Origin: Abelmoschus esculentus
Lineage: Eukaryota > Streptophyta > Magnoliopsida > Malvales > Malvaceae
Assembly: GCA_035048815.1 (NCBI GenBank)
Contig: JAUCBN010000011.1
Location: 16,446,001 to 16,510,000 of the forward strand
Length of the DNA: 64,000 nt
Direction of reading: 5' to 3'
This document shows positions 46,551 to 58,359 of the stretch, one piece after another; within the stretch, counting starts at the first letter, position 1, and each line of letters starts with the position of its first letter. A model generated the notes under the pieces. The model was given only the letters and a program-made list of their open reading frames with translations. It was not told where the DNA came from and ran no database searches. The position numbers were made by a program, and so were the translations under genes.

Positions 46551-46843
46551 CATATTGTGGTTCCAAATTAGGTTCAAGCAAACCTTGACTTCGACCAAAA
46601 TAATAATAGCCCAAATACAGGCTTGAGACATGGCATCAACCTTCTAACTATGTATAATAAAAGACACTTCATCATCTTCAACAAACCGACCGAGACATTC
46701 TAGCACTGCAAGATTTTAACTAATGAGATAGTTGGAATATCAGACGTAACTCAACCTATATCTCCATCAATGAAAACATAAACGATTTCTCATTGATGGA
46801 GAGATATACAACTAGAGCTGACGCAAATCTTGCTATTGTACAC
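46551..46843. other. Non-coding relic
   Basis: Possibly continues the degenerate plus-strand fragment to its left; no domain recognised. Confidence 0.3.
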
Positions 46844-47411
46844 TGTAACGCCCTAAAAATGGGCCTAGAAGCTAGTGAACCGGTTTTATAGTTATAGCCT
46901 AGTTTGGTATTAAATACTTAAATATTAGTTTTGAATCAAAATAAATTATGGAAAAATATTGCAAAATCTTTATTTGATATATATTTTACTTTGTTCAACT
47001 CAATTTAAAAAATTGACCCTTGAATCCCTAAGATTTTGAAAGTAGTGACTATTTCGTAAAAAATGAAAACTTAAGGGCAATTTTATAAACTAAACCAGAA
47101 CTTTAAATCTTTAAGGGTCTTTGCTCCAATCCTAATTCTAGTTGATCTAATCCTTTCAAGGGCCTATTTTAATAACCCATAACCCATAATTTTAATTAAT
47201 AATCCAAATCACATAATATTAATCCTAAAAACCTATTTTTATGTTATAAACCTAAACCTATTTTAAAATTCCGAGTTTTCATCTTCTTGGCAGCCATTCC
47301 ATCATATTTTCAAAGGTAAACATCAATCTTTTTAATAAAAATCTGTTTGGTTAATTCTTTATAATTTTTTTATTCGGTTTCACTTGAAAAACCCTATTTT
47401 TGCATTAAGTT
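46844..47411 (+). repeat. Del/Tekay-type LTR, 5' part only
   Basis: Starts TGTAACGCCCTAAAAATGGG and follows the LTR at 50129 through AAATTATGGAAAAATATT, TGACTATTT(C/T)GTAAAAAA, TTGATCTAA and the ACTTGAAAAAC block. It ends abruptly where Athila gag sequence begins. Confidence 0.78.
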
Positions 47412-48375
47412 TTAAACCCTTCTCCAATGCACACATCTTAATGCCTTAGCTTCCCATATCTCACTGGGCTGTTGAAGATTCTTCAAAAAATTTGTGATAG
47501 CATAAAGTTGTGCTGAAATAAAATCATTAGCGTCGACCTCCAGTTTTTCTTGACTTCTTCTTCCTATTCCAAGTCTTGTAGTTGGAAACTGATAATCATT
47601 GTTTTCTATTTTATCCAAAATATCAAATGATTTTTCAGGCGACTTTTCCAGCAATGTCGCATTTACTGAAGCATCTAACATCATCCTTTTAGGTGCATTG
47701 ACTCCATTATAAAACATCACGATTTGATTCTAATTTTGAAAAAACTTGATTGATATATCTTCTCAACAGGCTTTTATACTGATCCCAACACTCATGCATT
47801 GACTCGTCATCTCCTTGTCTGAAGGATGCTATCTCATTTTCGTAACTGAGTGTTCATGTTGGGTGGGTTGTATCTTGCTAAGAAACTTTTGCACAAAGCT
47901 GTTCACGACTCTATAGAACCGTCTGGAATATCATTCAACCACTCTCTAACTCGATCTCTCAAGGATTACGGAAATAACTTGAGCTTAAAAACATCCTCAT
48001 GCACTCCTTGTTGGCGGAACGAATCGTAAACCTCCAAGAAAGTATGTATATACTATCGAGCATCCTCGTGAGGAGATCCTCCAAACTGTCCAATCAAATT
48101 GAGCATATTAACATCACATGCTTGAGTTCAAAGTAGGCTGCTTGTATCTTTGGTGTCACTATCCCGAAATTGAGGTAATCCAAGATCGGTGATAAGTGAT
48201 CTCGAATTGCCCTTGGTCTCACTATAGCTCCAGGATTTTCTATAGCATTTTGATTCTATAGATCATGAGCATTATACATGATTCTTTTTCTTATTTGCTC
48301 TCGCCTCCTTTGTCTAAAATACCTTTTGATTTTTGGGATAAATTGTTTGAGGGATTATTGAGGATTAACTCTGGG
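47412..48375 (-). pseudogene. Athila-type gag
   Basis: Read leftward from about 48375 (MPRVNPQ), the frames give AIVRPRAIRDHLSP, FELKHVMLICSIWLDSLED, FKLKLFP.SLRDRVREWLND, ALCKSFLARYNPPNMNTQL, then VNAPKRMMLDASVNATLLEK (47690) and PSEIWEAKALRCVH (47440). These are the same gag blocks as at 14.8-15.5 kb in a different subfamily. Several stops. It ends where the zinc-knuckle region should start, abutting the truncated LTR, so the 3' half of the element is gone. Confidence 0.82.
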
Positions 48376-48498
48376 CATCCACTAACCAAAAACCTATAAA
48401 GAAAAATAAAGAAAACAAATATTAAACCAAACAAAAGAAATAAAACAAACAAAATAAAAAGTATGAAAGCTATGATTGAAATTTTCCTACTGCCTCAA

Positions 48499-48516
48499 TT
48501 CCCAGCAACAACGCCA
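48499..48516 (-). other. Primer binding site complement of the Athila-type element
   Basis: TTCCCAGCAACAACGCCA, the complement of TGGCGTTGTTGCTGGGAA, is close to the TGGCGCCGTTGCCGGGGA site usual in this group. It lies just left of the LTR. Confidence 0.65.
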
Positions 48517-48522
48517 AAAAAT

Positions 48523-49999
48523 TGTTGAGCGTGTCGTGTGCGTATAATATTATTAATTGTCGTGCAAGTATATACATCGAACAAGTAATAAAATATGTGA
48601 GTGAGATCGTTCCCACGAGGATTGGGTAGGAAATTTCAAAAATAGTTAACATACACAAAGATAAGAAAATCTTCTGTATAGACATATGCTAAATCAATCC
48701 TGCAATTGTCACCAAAATATTGTAGCAAAATAAAATTGAGAACGGAGAAATAGATAAAGCTGCACAAACACAACACATAGGAGTAATCAAGCTAAAGACT
48801 GGCTAGGCTTGCTTTGGAAAGTTCTTCTAATTTTATCCTGAATGCTTATTATTCTACTGGTTTAACAAGTGTTCAATAGACTTTGCTAAAAATGTCCCCA
48901 CTATCCCTAGCCAAAGGCCTAACACTAAAAAAATGTTAAGGCATTACCTCTCAGTCTCAATCATAACACTTTTAATGTTGATGAAGTTCTACCCCTTTTA
49001 GTCGTTGAAACTCTCCCTTATCCTTAAGGTGAGTTAGGATTCTGCTCACATAGTAACCCCTTTGTTCATGTTAGTCTAGCTTTGCCTATCCCTAGATCTA
49101 AGCTACCCGAACCCCTTAGCTACGGTAATCTAAGAGAGCTCTTATAAACCAAGGTTTAAGTGAAAAAGATGTTAACTTTCATGAACAAAACACTAAATAA
49201 AACCAGAAACAGTAAATCATTCATAACAAGCCTAACCATACTAGTTTAGTTCATGGCTAGGTTTAGCGAACTATTGAACTTTCCGTCTTTGAAATACATT
49301 TTCAACAACAAAGAAAAGAGATAAAGCAAAATATAGAGGAAGAAAGTCCCAAACACTCGGTCGTGGGGCTTTTCTAGCTTTTTCCTTCTCCCAAAGTCTT
49401 TCAATGATCCCTTGCTTTAAGCTCTCCAAAAATGGTGGTTCGAATGAGGTAGAAGATGAAGGAAAGTGACCGCCTTTCTTATTTCTTCTTACCTCTTTTG
49501 CTCTCTTTAAAGTTCACTATTTTTTCTGCCCGGATTCTTTATTCTACTTTGGTCCCTTTATTGAAGGAGGCCTGGCATTGTATTTATAAGAGGCCTCTAG
49601 GTTTTTATGCCCTAATTGTGCAAGGAATATTCTTTGACATTTTTGCAGGGAATTACAGTTGGCCTGAATTTCACGAGCAAGGAAAGTGGTTGTACAATTG
49701 TCTTTTCTGCAAATCTGTTCTGGTGAGCCTAAAATGCTATAGTATTTTAAAGTCTGATCCAACACTAAATATTTGATAACATCTCTTTTTTCCTTCAACT
49801 TTTTCCTAGCACTACACAAAAACAACAAAAAAAATACCCCTCAAAGCAACATCTTTTAAAATAAAAGAGAAAATAAAATAAAAACAAAATCTAATGCGAA
49901 TATAAATGAAATGCAACTAAATGTAATGTAAATGAACTTGAAATCAAACAAAATCTTAAGTTAAAGGGTATAAAATATACGCTTTTTAGAGTGTTAACA
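48523..49999 (-). repeat. Athila-type 5' LTR, minus strand
   Basis: 1,477 bp from (plus strand) TGTTGAGCGTGTCG to TTTTTAGAGTGTTAACA, giving TGTTAACACTC..CGCTCAACA when read on the minus strand. It carries the U5 block CCTCGTGGGAACGATC and a TATA box TTATAAATACAATG near 49580 (minus strand). The downstream gag confirms orientation. The partner LTR is absent. Confidence 0.75.
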
Positions 50000-50128
50000 T
50001 GGATAATCAAATTATGATAAACGTGAGACCTTAAAGGCACCCTATCCACCTAAAAGTTGAAATTGAAATAATGATTGAGAAAATATTATCCAATGGGATG
50101 ATCAAAATTATTAAAAATTCTTTCTTCT
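50000..50128 (+). pseudogene. Gypsy RT fragment, left of the solo LTR
   Basis: 50053-50128 reads VEIEIMIEKILSNGMIKIIKNSF, the E..V..ML..GIIR.S.SPF block at the start of gypsy reverse transcriptase. It continues beyond the solo LTR at 53405 (VKNKDAS.RMCVDYKKLNQD). Confidence 0.8.
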
Positions 50129-53100
50129 TGTAACACCCCAAAATTGGACCTAGAAGTTTAGATGTTGGGTTAGAGGTATAGTGGACTGATTTTGTCGGTT
50201 TAGCCTAGTTCAAGATTAAATACATAAAAATTAGTTTTAAATCAAATTAAATTATGGAAAAATATTATAAAATTCATAATTAACTTATATTTGACTTAGT
50301 TCAACTCAATTTAGAAAATTTACCCTTAAATCCCTACGATTTTGAAATTGGTGACTATTTTGTAAAAAAATAAAACTTGAGGATAATTTTATAAACTAAG
50401 CCAAAACTTTGAATCTTTAAGATATTTTGATATATTCCTAATCATAGTTGATCTAAACCTTCCAAGAGACTTTATAAATAACCTTTAATCCCTTGTTTTA
50501 ACCTAAGTAATCAAAATTCTCTAATTTTGATCCAAAACCCAAGAATTAACTTTTTAAAAAATATCATTTTTTTAAATTTCGGTTTCTTCTTCTCCAAGAC
50601 AAATTCTTCATCATCATTTCAAGATAAATATCCATTCTTTTTAATAAAATTTCAATGGTTTATTTTCCTATATTTTCTTCCTCAAATTCTCTTTGTTTTT
50701 CTTCGGTTTTACTTGAAAAACTCTATTTTGCATCAAGCTTTAAAAACTTATCTAAGATTTTGGTTTCTTACTTTCTAAAACATATTATCCATCATACTTT
50801 CAAAGCTAAACACCAATCTTTTCAATAAAAAATCGTTTGATGAATTCTTTATATTTTTCTTCATCAAAATCTCTTCATTTTTCTATGGGTTTTCTAGTGT
50901 TTAAACCTTGGAAGGGTTGAGATTAATTTTTAAGGTGAGAATCATTCAAACCTATGAAACCTAAATTTCTTTAATGAAATTCCTAAGTTCTTAGATGATT
51001 GGAACAATCTTTAAAGTCTTAAATCAATAAAATCAGTTTTCTTGATAAAAATTTCTTTATTTTCGTTCAAGGATTTTACATTGGCTTTTTTTTATGCCCA
51101 AATAAATGAATCTTGATGTGTTTAGATGTAATTAAAATGGCTTTTAATTATTTATCACGTACATAAGGTTTATAGGTGTTTAGAGAGGTTTTCGGTGAGT
51201 TTTGGTTAGGTTTAATGGTGTTTTTAGGGGTTGCCATGTATTGGTCCAACTTGATGAATGATTGGGTGCGTTTTAATGCACTAAAACCTCTGATTTTGAT
51301 GTTTGAATTAGTTCAGGAGGTAGAGAAACAAGTTTAAGAGAGATTGAAAAGCCGAATCGCGTTTTCGGGTGACTTGTCGAACAAGTTTCGATAAATCGGT
51401 GAGTAGAGTATGAGGTTCGCTAATTTGACATGGTTTTAAACGTGTTTTCAAAGTTTTGGGGGTGTATGGAAGGTGTGAAAAAACTGCATATACTCGGAAG
51501 TAAGTTTAAAGTATTGCTTTCTTAAACATTCCCATATTATGTCTTGTTTTTACAATGTTATTTATTATGCTCTTATTGTGTTGTGCATATGTGATTATGC
51601 ATGTGTTTTAATTCTCATGAGACTAATTTTACAAAAGTTTTTATATGTATATGATGCTCCCATGACTTTATTTTGAAAATATAAGAAAAGTAATTTTTAC
51701 CGATTTATGCATTTAATGGATGTATTGGTGGGATGCATGAATTTATGTCACTATTTTATATTGAAAATTGAGCATTGGTTTTGTTTTAGTATTGGTATTA
51801 AAGATGATGAAACGTGGATAAGTTGATTGATCAACAGGATGTGAGTTCACTATAATTAAAATTCATACGTGTGTAAATTACTTAGTGATGCATTAAAGGT
51901 GATGCCTAGTGATGTGTGATATAAAAATTACCTTATCACATTCGAGTATGGTAAACTATTCCAAACACTAAGGTGGACCGATATGGTCATCGTGGATTGT
52001 GTTAGTCAATCACGGTCATGCATGGTGGTATAAGCCACATACAAGTTTTTCGTTTATCCTATCGTTTAGTGATAATCTAAACGGATTATTAATACCAATA
52101 CAATGTTATAAGCAAGTAGAAGATACCTTCCAACGAGTTTTGCATGTGTATTTCATAATTGAAAAGTTTTTCAATGAAGCTTTGCAATAGGCATGTAAGT
52201 CTTGTATTATGCTTATAAAGCATGTGTTTTCAAAAGTTAATTAAAAAGGTTTTGTGTCTTTTGAGCCATGGTACACTTGTTTTTTTAAATAGTGGCGTTG
52301 GCGACCATGTACATTGTTTTTACTTAGAGAATGACTTGTTTTTAAATTGATTTTGGTTTGTTATAAGCTACATTGTAATTTGTTTTTAAATATATTTTTA
52401 TTCACTCACTAAGCTTATGCTTACCCTCTCAATTATCTTGCAATACAGAGTATTTAATGTGGAGGCAGCAAAGAAAAGCAGGGATCCAGGTAACCGTCAA
52501 GTGAAAGCTAAAGCATGTCTTTATAACATTAGTAGTAGTGAGAGAGCAATAAGGATGGGTTACTATGTTAAAAATATTGTTATATTGATGAGACTTGTAG
52601 TAGTCGTATGCTTATACATGTTTGATATTTATTTATGTTGATATTAGCTTTATGACTTTGACTTAAATTTCCCATTGATATTCCTTTAGTTATAATATAG
52701 TTATTTTGAAGTTCGATTCTTGTTATTCCTATGTGTGAATTTGAGTATCGTTGATAATGAAGCATAACTATTTATGAGTCGAATCTATGATGTTGTTATT
52801 TAGGTTTGAATGCATTTAGAAATCATGTTGAGTATATTGAGGTGGTTCTTTCGTGTGATTATAAGATTATTGATGTTGAAGTATACTCTTAGGAGTTGAA
52901 TATATTGTTGCTAACTAGGTTGAATTGCATCTAGCTAATATGCCTTGATATGTGCTTAAAGTGTTTTTAGATGATTTTGCATATAGAGAATGTCATGAAA
53001 TCTTTGGAGGCTGGAAATAGTCCCATAAACTTTGAGCATGCAATTAAATGACTTGTAGATATTATTTTAAGCTGAAGTTTGAGATACAATCATGTAATAA

Positions 53101-53399
53101 AACTAATTAAATGTTGGTAACTTTAATTTCATAATTGGTCTATAAATTTCTATAAAATTACAATTAAGTCCTTATAACTTGTTCGGTTAAATTATGACTC
53201 ATTTCTTATCGGTTTTCGCTGTAATTGAATTTATTCCTTGCATGAATATGTAGGATGTAATTAAATCATCTAGATAAGATAAAAAGGAAAATTTTATTTT
53301 TAGGGTTGTTTATCGGAGTGAGTCTCTGGATTAGCCTTGGTATTTCCCGTGTAACTCGTTCGAGTCGGGTGGTGTCAAGACTGGGTTGAGGGGGTTACA
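50129..53399 (+). mobile_element. Del/Tekay-type solo LTR, 3.3 kb
   Basis: Starts TGTAACACCCCAAAATTGG and ends TTGAGGGGGTTACA. The flanks CTTCT (50124-50128) and CTCCT (53400-53404) match at 4 of 5, and the interrupted reading frame resumes on the far side. The 3' part holds the CGAGTCGGGTGGTGTCAAG tail common in such LTRs. No gene inside; frames of 60-85 codons there are chance. Confidence 0.85.
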
Positions 53400-53404
53400 C
53401 TCCT

Positions 53405-54790
53405 CACGTATTATAATGGTAAAAAATAAGGATGCATCTTGAAGAATGTGTGTAGATTATAAAAAATTAAATCAAGACCTCATCAAGAATAGTTTTCTAT
53501 TCCCAATATTGAAGAGTTATTGTATGAATTAGGGGTTGCTACTTACTTCTTTAAGTTAGATTTAAGATCTAGATATCACCATATTCGAATCAGGGAAGTT
53601 AATATTCCAAAGATAACTTTCAGAACACTTAAAGGGCATTATGAATTCTTAGTAATGCTCTTCGGATTAACCAATGCCCCAACTACTTTTCAAGGCCTAA
53701 TGAACAAGATATTTAAGGTGCAGATGAGAAAATTTGTATTATTATTTTTTAACATTAATTTATTAAGTGGATTGGATGTCCCATTTATAACATTTATCTA
53801 AAATTTAAAGGTTTTGAAGAAACATCAATTGTATGCTAAAAGATCTAAGTATAGTTTTGGAGCTCGGAAGGTAAATTATTTGAGGTATGTAATTGTTAAT
53901 GGTATGATTTTCATGGACAATTCTAAGGTGCAACGTATTCAAGAATGGTCAGCCCTTAAATCTGTCATAGAACTTAGGGCATTCTTAGGTCTTTCGGAGT
54001 ATTATAAAAAATTGTACAAGGATATAAAAAGACTACAAGTCGTTTGAATGATTTTTTTAAGAAAGATGCTTGAAAGTAGAGTGATAAAGAACAACTTTCT
54101 TAAAACGTAAAAAAAAGTTATGGCGTGGCACCTGTGTTAACTTTATCAAAATTTGAACAAGTGTTTATCGTAGAGACCGACTCCCGGGATTATAGAGTGA
54201 GGGTTGTTTTAGTCCAATAGGGAAACCATTGGCTTTCTTCAGCAAGGGATTAAGGCCTAGATATAAGTCTTTCAGTTTATGAGAAAGAGATGATGGCTAT
54301 TTTAATGACTTTCAAGAAATGTGTTGTTAAATTAACTGGAAGGCACTTTATAATCAAAACCAACCACCAAAGCTTAATGTTCTTAACAAAAAATAGGGTT
54401 GTTACCTTTTTTTTAGCAAAAATAAACCATTAAAATGATGAACTATGATTATGAAATACAATATAAAAATAAAAATAAAAATATAGTAATAGACGTATTG
54501 TCCAGAAGAACTGATAAGGCTAATTGTTTTGCTATAATAGTGAGTCATGTGTCCACTAATATGTTGGACAATATATGTAATAGGACCAGATCTTTATTAT
54601 GAGTACATTTTGAAAAGAGTTGTTTGGGAAGCGGAAAGTGAAAATATTGACTTTCAAAGTTTATCATCCATGTATGACAGAGACTTAGAGAGTGAAGTGA
54701 TGGGTTGTAGTTAACCGAAGGTGGTACAATAACACTTTCTATTCTGTCATACATGTAACTCTCTTTTAGGCCTTGTATGGGCAAGCTCCT
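53405..54790 (+). pseudogene. Gypsy RT-RNase H-integrase relic
   Basis: The RT continues from the fragment at 50.1 kb: RMCVDYKKLNQD, TFRTLKGHYEFLVMLFGLTN and APTTFQGLMNKIF. The FDD catalytic block is lost by deletion and frameshift near 53740. The RT end KVNYLRYVIVNGMIFMDNSK and IELRAFLGLSEYYKK follows at 53870-54010. RNase H is at 54150-54500 (FIVETDSRDY, SVYEKEMMAILMTFKKCV). An integrase scrap is at 54600-54790 (LTFKVYHP, RRWYNNTFYS, ALYGQAPL). Many stops. An older gypsy copy that was the target of the solo LTR. Confidence 0.82.
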
Positions 54791-55019
54791 CTATTTTAAT
54801 TGTTTTAAATTGAACATAACATTTTAGGCAAGACTCTGTGTATAGATAAAACATGGTCGTTTTGAGATTGTAGTTTAAAAGGGGAAGAGTTAAACTGAAT
54901 GAGTATGAATGGAATGTATTGACTCTCGTCTTTCTCTCATTTTTTTCTTCTTTTTTACCCACTCATATCGATCTAAGTTGATTATTTCTTCAAGAATTTT
55001 TTTCTTTATTTGTTACAAT
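54791..55019. other. Short AT-rich spacer
   Basis: Between the gypsy relic and duplicated segment B; nothing recognised. Confidence 0.4.
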
Positions 55020-55680
55020 GAAATTCATAGACAACTATAAAAAATAAAAAGATCAAATAAACTTCAGCAAAACAAGAAAAGGCAGCAGGAACAATGGCAA
55101 AAGATACCATAATAGGAAATCAAGATAAACCGCGAAATAAAAGAATAAAAAAGTTTATTGATGAAAATAAGAACACAAATCACAATGCAAGAACTCCAAA
55201 TATAAAGGAGAATCCTAGCTCAATAACTAGCTAACTGATTACATGATAACTGGAAAAACTAATTAACTGAACAAAATTAACTTATTCTAGAACGTTGCAG
55301 TGTGAGCTATATTCAAAATAAGAACAGAAAGGAGTATCATTGACATGTTTTTAGTTGTAACATGAGAAGTCGAAAGTATTTTTGAGGTTAAAAGTAATGA
55401 GAATAACATGCAACTTTAGGTTAAATATGCTTTTTAATTTAAAATATATATTTTTAAATGGTTATAATTTTTTTTTTGATTTGTGAAGATTTCTGGGTCT
55501 TGCTCAAAAATGTCAATCCATTGAAATTTAAAGTTAATCATTTCGAATAAAATTATATAATTTCAAAATTAATAAAAACCTAATAAATATTTAATCTAAA
55601 ATTTAAAAAAACAATATCTAATTTGATAAATACTCAAACTAACAAAGACTAAAAATATCTTCAAATAAAAAAAAAATTGA

Positions 55681-55901
55681 ATTGCACATGCCATTACTCT
55701 AAATAATTTTATTCCTAATCAAGAATATTGAAAAGGAATAGAATTAAATGGACTCCTGCGGCAATCGTTACTTTTCAAAATTAAATAAGATTAGATATTC
55801 AAATTTTAATATTATGGACATAGTGAATTAAATTAAAAATGTCACTCTATAATAGGCATTTGTAATACTCGATCAATCAATTAGATTTAATACAGATGGT
55901 T
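55681..55901. mobile_element. 221-bp insertion in copy B, SINE- or MITE-like
   Basis: Absent from the equivalent place in copy A. Flanked by AAATAAAAAAAAAATTGA on the left and AAATAAAAATAATTGA on the right, where copy A has a single AAATAAATTGA. The interior has ATTGCACATGCC and, inverted, GGCATTTGTAAT near 55850. Class unresolved. Confidence 0.55.
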
Positions 55902-56313
55902 AAATAAAAATAATTGATCCAAATGATAAACAATTTAATATTACTTAAGCAATGAGACCTTGTGTATGCAGAAAATCCTCTTGGATCGACTCATTCACCA
56001 GTTAGGTACAACAAAGATTGATCCATATTAGTTAAGCAAAGCCCTAAGAACCAAGTGGGCAAATAAAATAATATCAGATTTAATGATTATCAATTTCATC
56101 CTTTTTCCTTCTTTGTTAGGTAAACTGTCTGTGCATATGTATATGATCCTTTGCAATCAGTTGGGGGTTCGATCCCAGGAATCAAATTCAGATATGGTGG
56201 CTAAACTCAAGTCAACAATTAACAACTATTACTGAAAAAAGATAAGCAAATGTAGTTACTATAACGCTGAGTTGAGTTTGGAATTGTAGAGCTTGTTTCG
56301 CCATAGGTCACGC

Positions 56314-57534
56314 TCAAGCATCTGGAAGAAAACTGTCGAACTCCTCCAACAGATCCGGATGGTCCTTGAAAAGATAAGCAACCTAAAAGCAATGAAACAA
56401 ACAAGATTATGTAGCTGCCGACGAGACAACGAACACAGGGTAACAACCGAAACAAGGCATATTACCCTGGTGCAGACCTCATTCATGTCGCACTTTTTCT
56501 CCCTGTACCTGTTCAATACAGCCATAAACGATCTATAAACATGCTCCTGTTCCGGAAACGTACCTGCAGTGTGTAGAAAGAATGATCATCATTTATGTTG
56601 AGCCTTCAAGTTCGGTTTGGAATTACTAGGTTTAGTTTCAGTGTTCCACCTTTAACTTGTTTACAAAATCGAGTACACTAAGAAATTCAGCAGGCACTTC
56701 CGTAGGAGGGGTGTCCTCGTCCGGGGTAATTTCATATCCATTTGGCAGGAAGGTATTGAATCCATAAATGAAATTGTTATGCCCTTTGAGTAACTCTTTC
56801 ACTTGGGCAATGACAGTAACTACATCAGTCCTGCAAGAAACAAAGCAACAATTCATCACCTTCCAAATTCATAAACAAAATCCGATCAAATGTTCTAGTC
56901 ATCGGTCCACCCGAAACAAGATACCTCCGATCCATGAAATCCATCACGACTTGATGGAACATGTCGTACTTCTCTGTTTGATCATGAAACAGCTCCCTCA
57001 CTTCCTTTAGATACATCTCTAACTCGGCTTTAATCAATTCTTGTGATGCACTTGTCCCTCCTACACCTCCTCCTCCCGTTCTTCCAGCCCCACCTGTAGT
57101 GCTGCCTCCAGGAGGCACTTGGTTTTGCCCATTGCTATGTGTGTAGAAACAACCAAGGGAAATTCAGAACCACATCCACTTCAACAATACAAACCGCAGA
57201 TCTTACTTGATTGAAGGATCAAACAATCACAAAAACCAGTATAACATTCAAGCAAAGCAAGCTAAATCAAGAACATTTAACGAAACACTGAATTCAAAGT
57301 GATGAACAAAAGAATCCCTAATGCAAATCCAACTAAATTCTCAGTCAAATCTCACCCAAAAACAAAACCCACCATTGAAGCTGAGAACAATAACTAAGAA
57401 ACAATAGAAAAGAGACTTTAATATAAAACAAAACCAACCATAGAAACCCTGACAAGCAAGCAAGCAGGTTATGAAACGGAGGAATGAACAGAGAAACAAA
57501 AATCTTACAATGCCGCCTTTCTTGGTCTCCCCAT
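56314..57534 (-). pseudogene. Short Sin3-like PAH protein, copy B (one frameshift)
   Basis: Five exons: 57534-57509, 57134-56925, 56830-56650, 56563-56466, 56382-56314. Exons 1-3 join in frame to give a glycine-rich start (GGSTTGGAGRTGGGGVGG) and a complete PAH1 (ELEMYLKEVRELFHDQTEKY, VIAQVKELLKGHNNFIYGFN, TFLPNGYEI), residues about 42-113. Codon 12 is CAA, not a stop as in copy A. Exon 4 is 98 nt where copy A has 99: one base is missing at GGAAC-AGGAGC, which destroys PAH2 and leads to a stop about 16 codons later. The encoded product would be ~155 residues with PAH1 only. The TGA at 56314 after LPDA matches copy A. Retroelement and MITE sequence lie within ~200 bp of the probable leader. 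Confidence 0.85.
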
Positions 57535-57725
57535 CCTTGTAAACCCAAAATCCAAAAGAACTTAAAACGTGAATTGTTTTGACAAATAAGTAATCTTTCA
57601 AGAAATAGACTCATTTCAAGGAAAGTAGTGAAGAAACTTACCTTCTAGATCTTACACGAAGAAAATACCAAGAAACTAAGCCTTTTTCTCTGAGCGAATG
57701 CAATGCGGTTTAGCGTTTGAACTAA

Positions 57726-57911
57726 GGGTCTGTTTGAAAGAAAACATTTTACGGAAAATAAATTTAATATTTTCTTTTGTTTGGTTCAAAGAAAAAAAAG
57801 TCAACGTAAAACATTTTAAAATAAACAACTCTTTCTCCCGTAAAATAACATACTGGATAAAAAAGTGTAAGTTGATTTACAAGACAGATTTTACTCTTTC
57901 TGTTCTTAAAA
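57726..57911. repeat. MITE-like fragment, left end only
   Basis: Starts GGGTCTGTTTGAAAGAAAAC with ATTTTACGG, a start common to small hAT-type elements of plants. No matching right end was found on either side of the chromovirus, so it is partial or misassigned. Confidence 0.4.
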
Positions 57912-57916
57912 TCCAA

Positions 57917-58358
57917 TGTAACGATTAAAGGAGAAAAAAAAGAATCGAAGGAAGAAAGATCAAAGTCCAGGGGTATACCAGAGATGAAAACAAAGGGGAC
58001 GAGAAAATTCAAATCTCAGAAGACAGCCTCAACACGCAGAACAAGAGGAATGGGAAGGAAACGACAACAATTGGGACAATGACCCTACTGTGGGGATAGC
58101 AGGTCTAGAGGCTTGTCTGGAATGAAGATAAAGACAAAGACAACTAGCTGGATAACGGTTTATTTGAGAATGAGAGAGAGAAGCCACTTGTCATTAAATA
58201 ATATATGTAAATGTACTAGAATTATATATACACTCCAATTTGTATGGCTTTTATTATGATATGAATGAAATTAGTTTTCTCCTATCTTTTCCTAATTCTC
58301 TCCACCTCTGCTCCTAATTCTTAATCTCCTATTCTCTTATTCTACTACAAATGTTACA
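57917..58358 (+). repeat. 5' LTR of the chromovirus
   Basis: TGTAACGATTAAAGGAG to CAAATGTTACA. TATA-like ATTATATATACACTCC near 58224. It shows a few small indels against the 3' LTR. Confidence 0.92.
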
Positions 58359-58359
58359 A

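Larger units (their letters stand above)
55020..57725. repeat. Duplicated segment, copy B (Sin3-like)
   Basis: Collinear with 35455-37785. It differs by a 221-bp insertion (55681-55901), a ~60-bp segment in intron 1 missing from copy A (about 57165-57230), and scattered changes. It ends at 57725, where a GGGTCTGTTTG MITE-like sequence begins. Confidence 0.88.

Noticed and set aside
49456..49828. Open frames of ~95-105 codons on both strands
   Set aside because: They lie inside the Athila-type LTR, overlap each other on opposite strands and match no family.
50527..52765. Open frames of 60-85 codons
   Set aside because: All fall in the Del/Tekay-type solo LTR and lack any domain.
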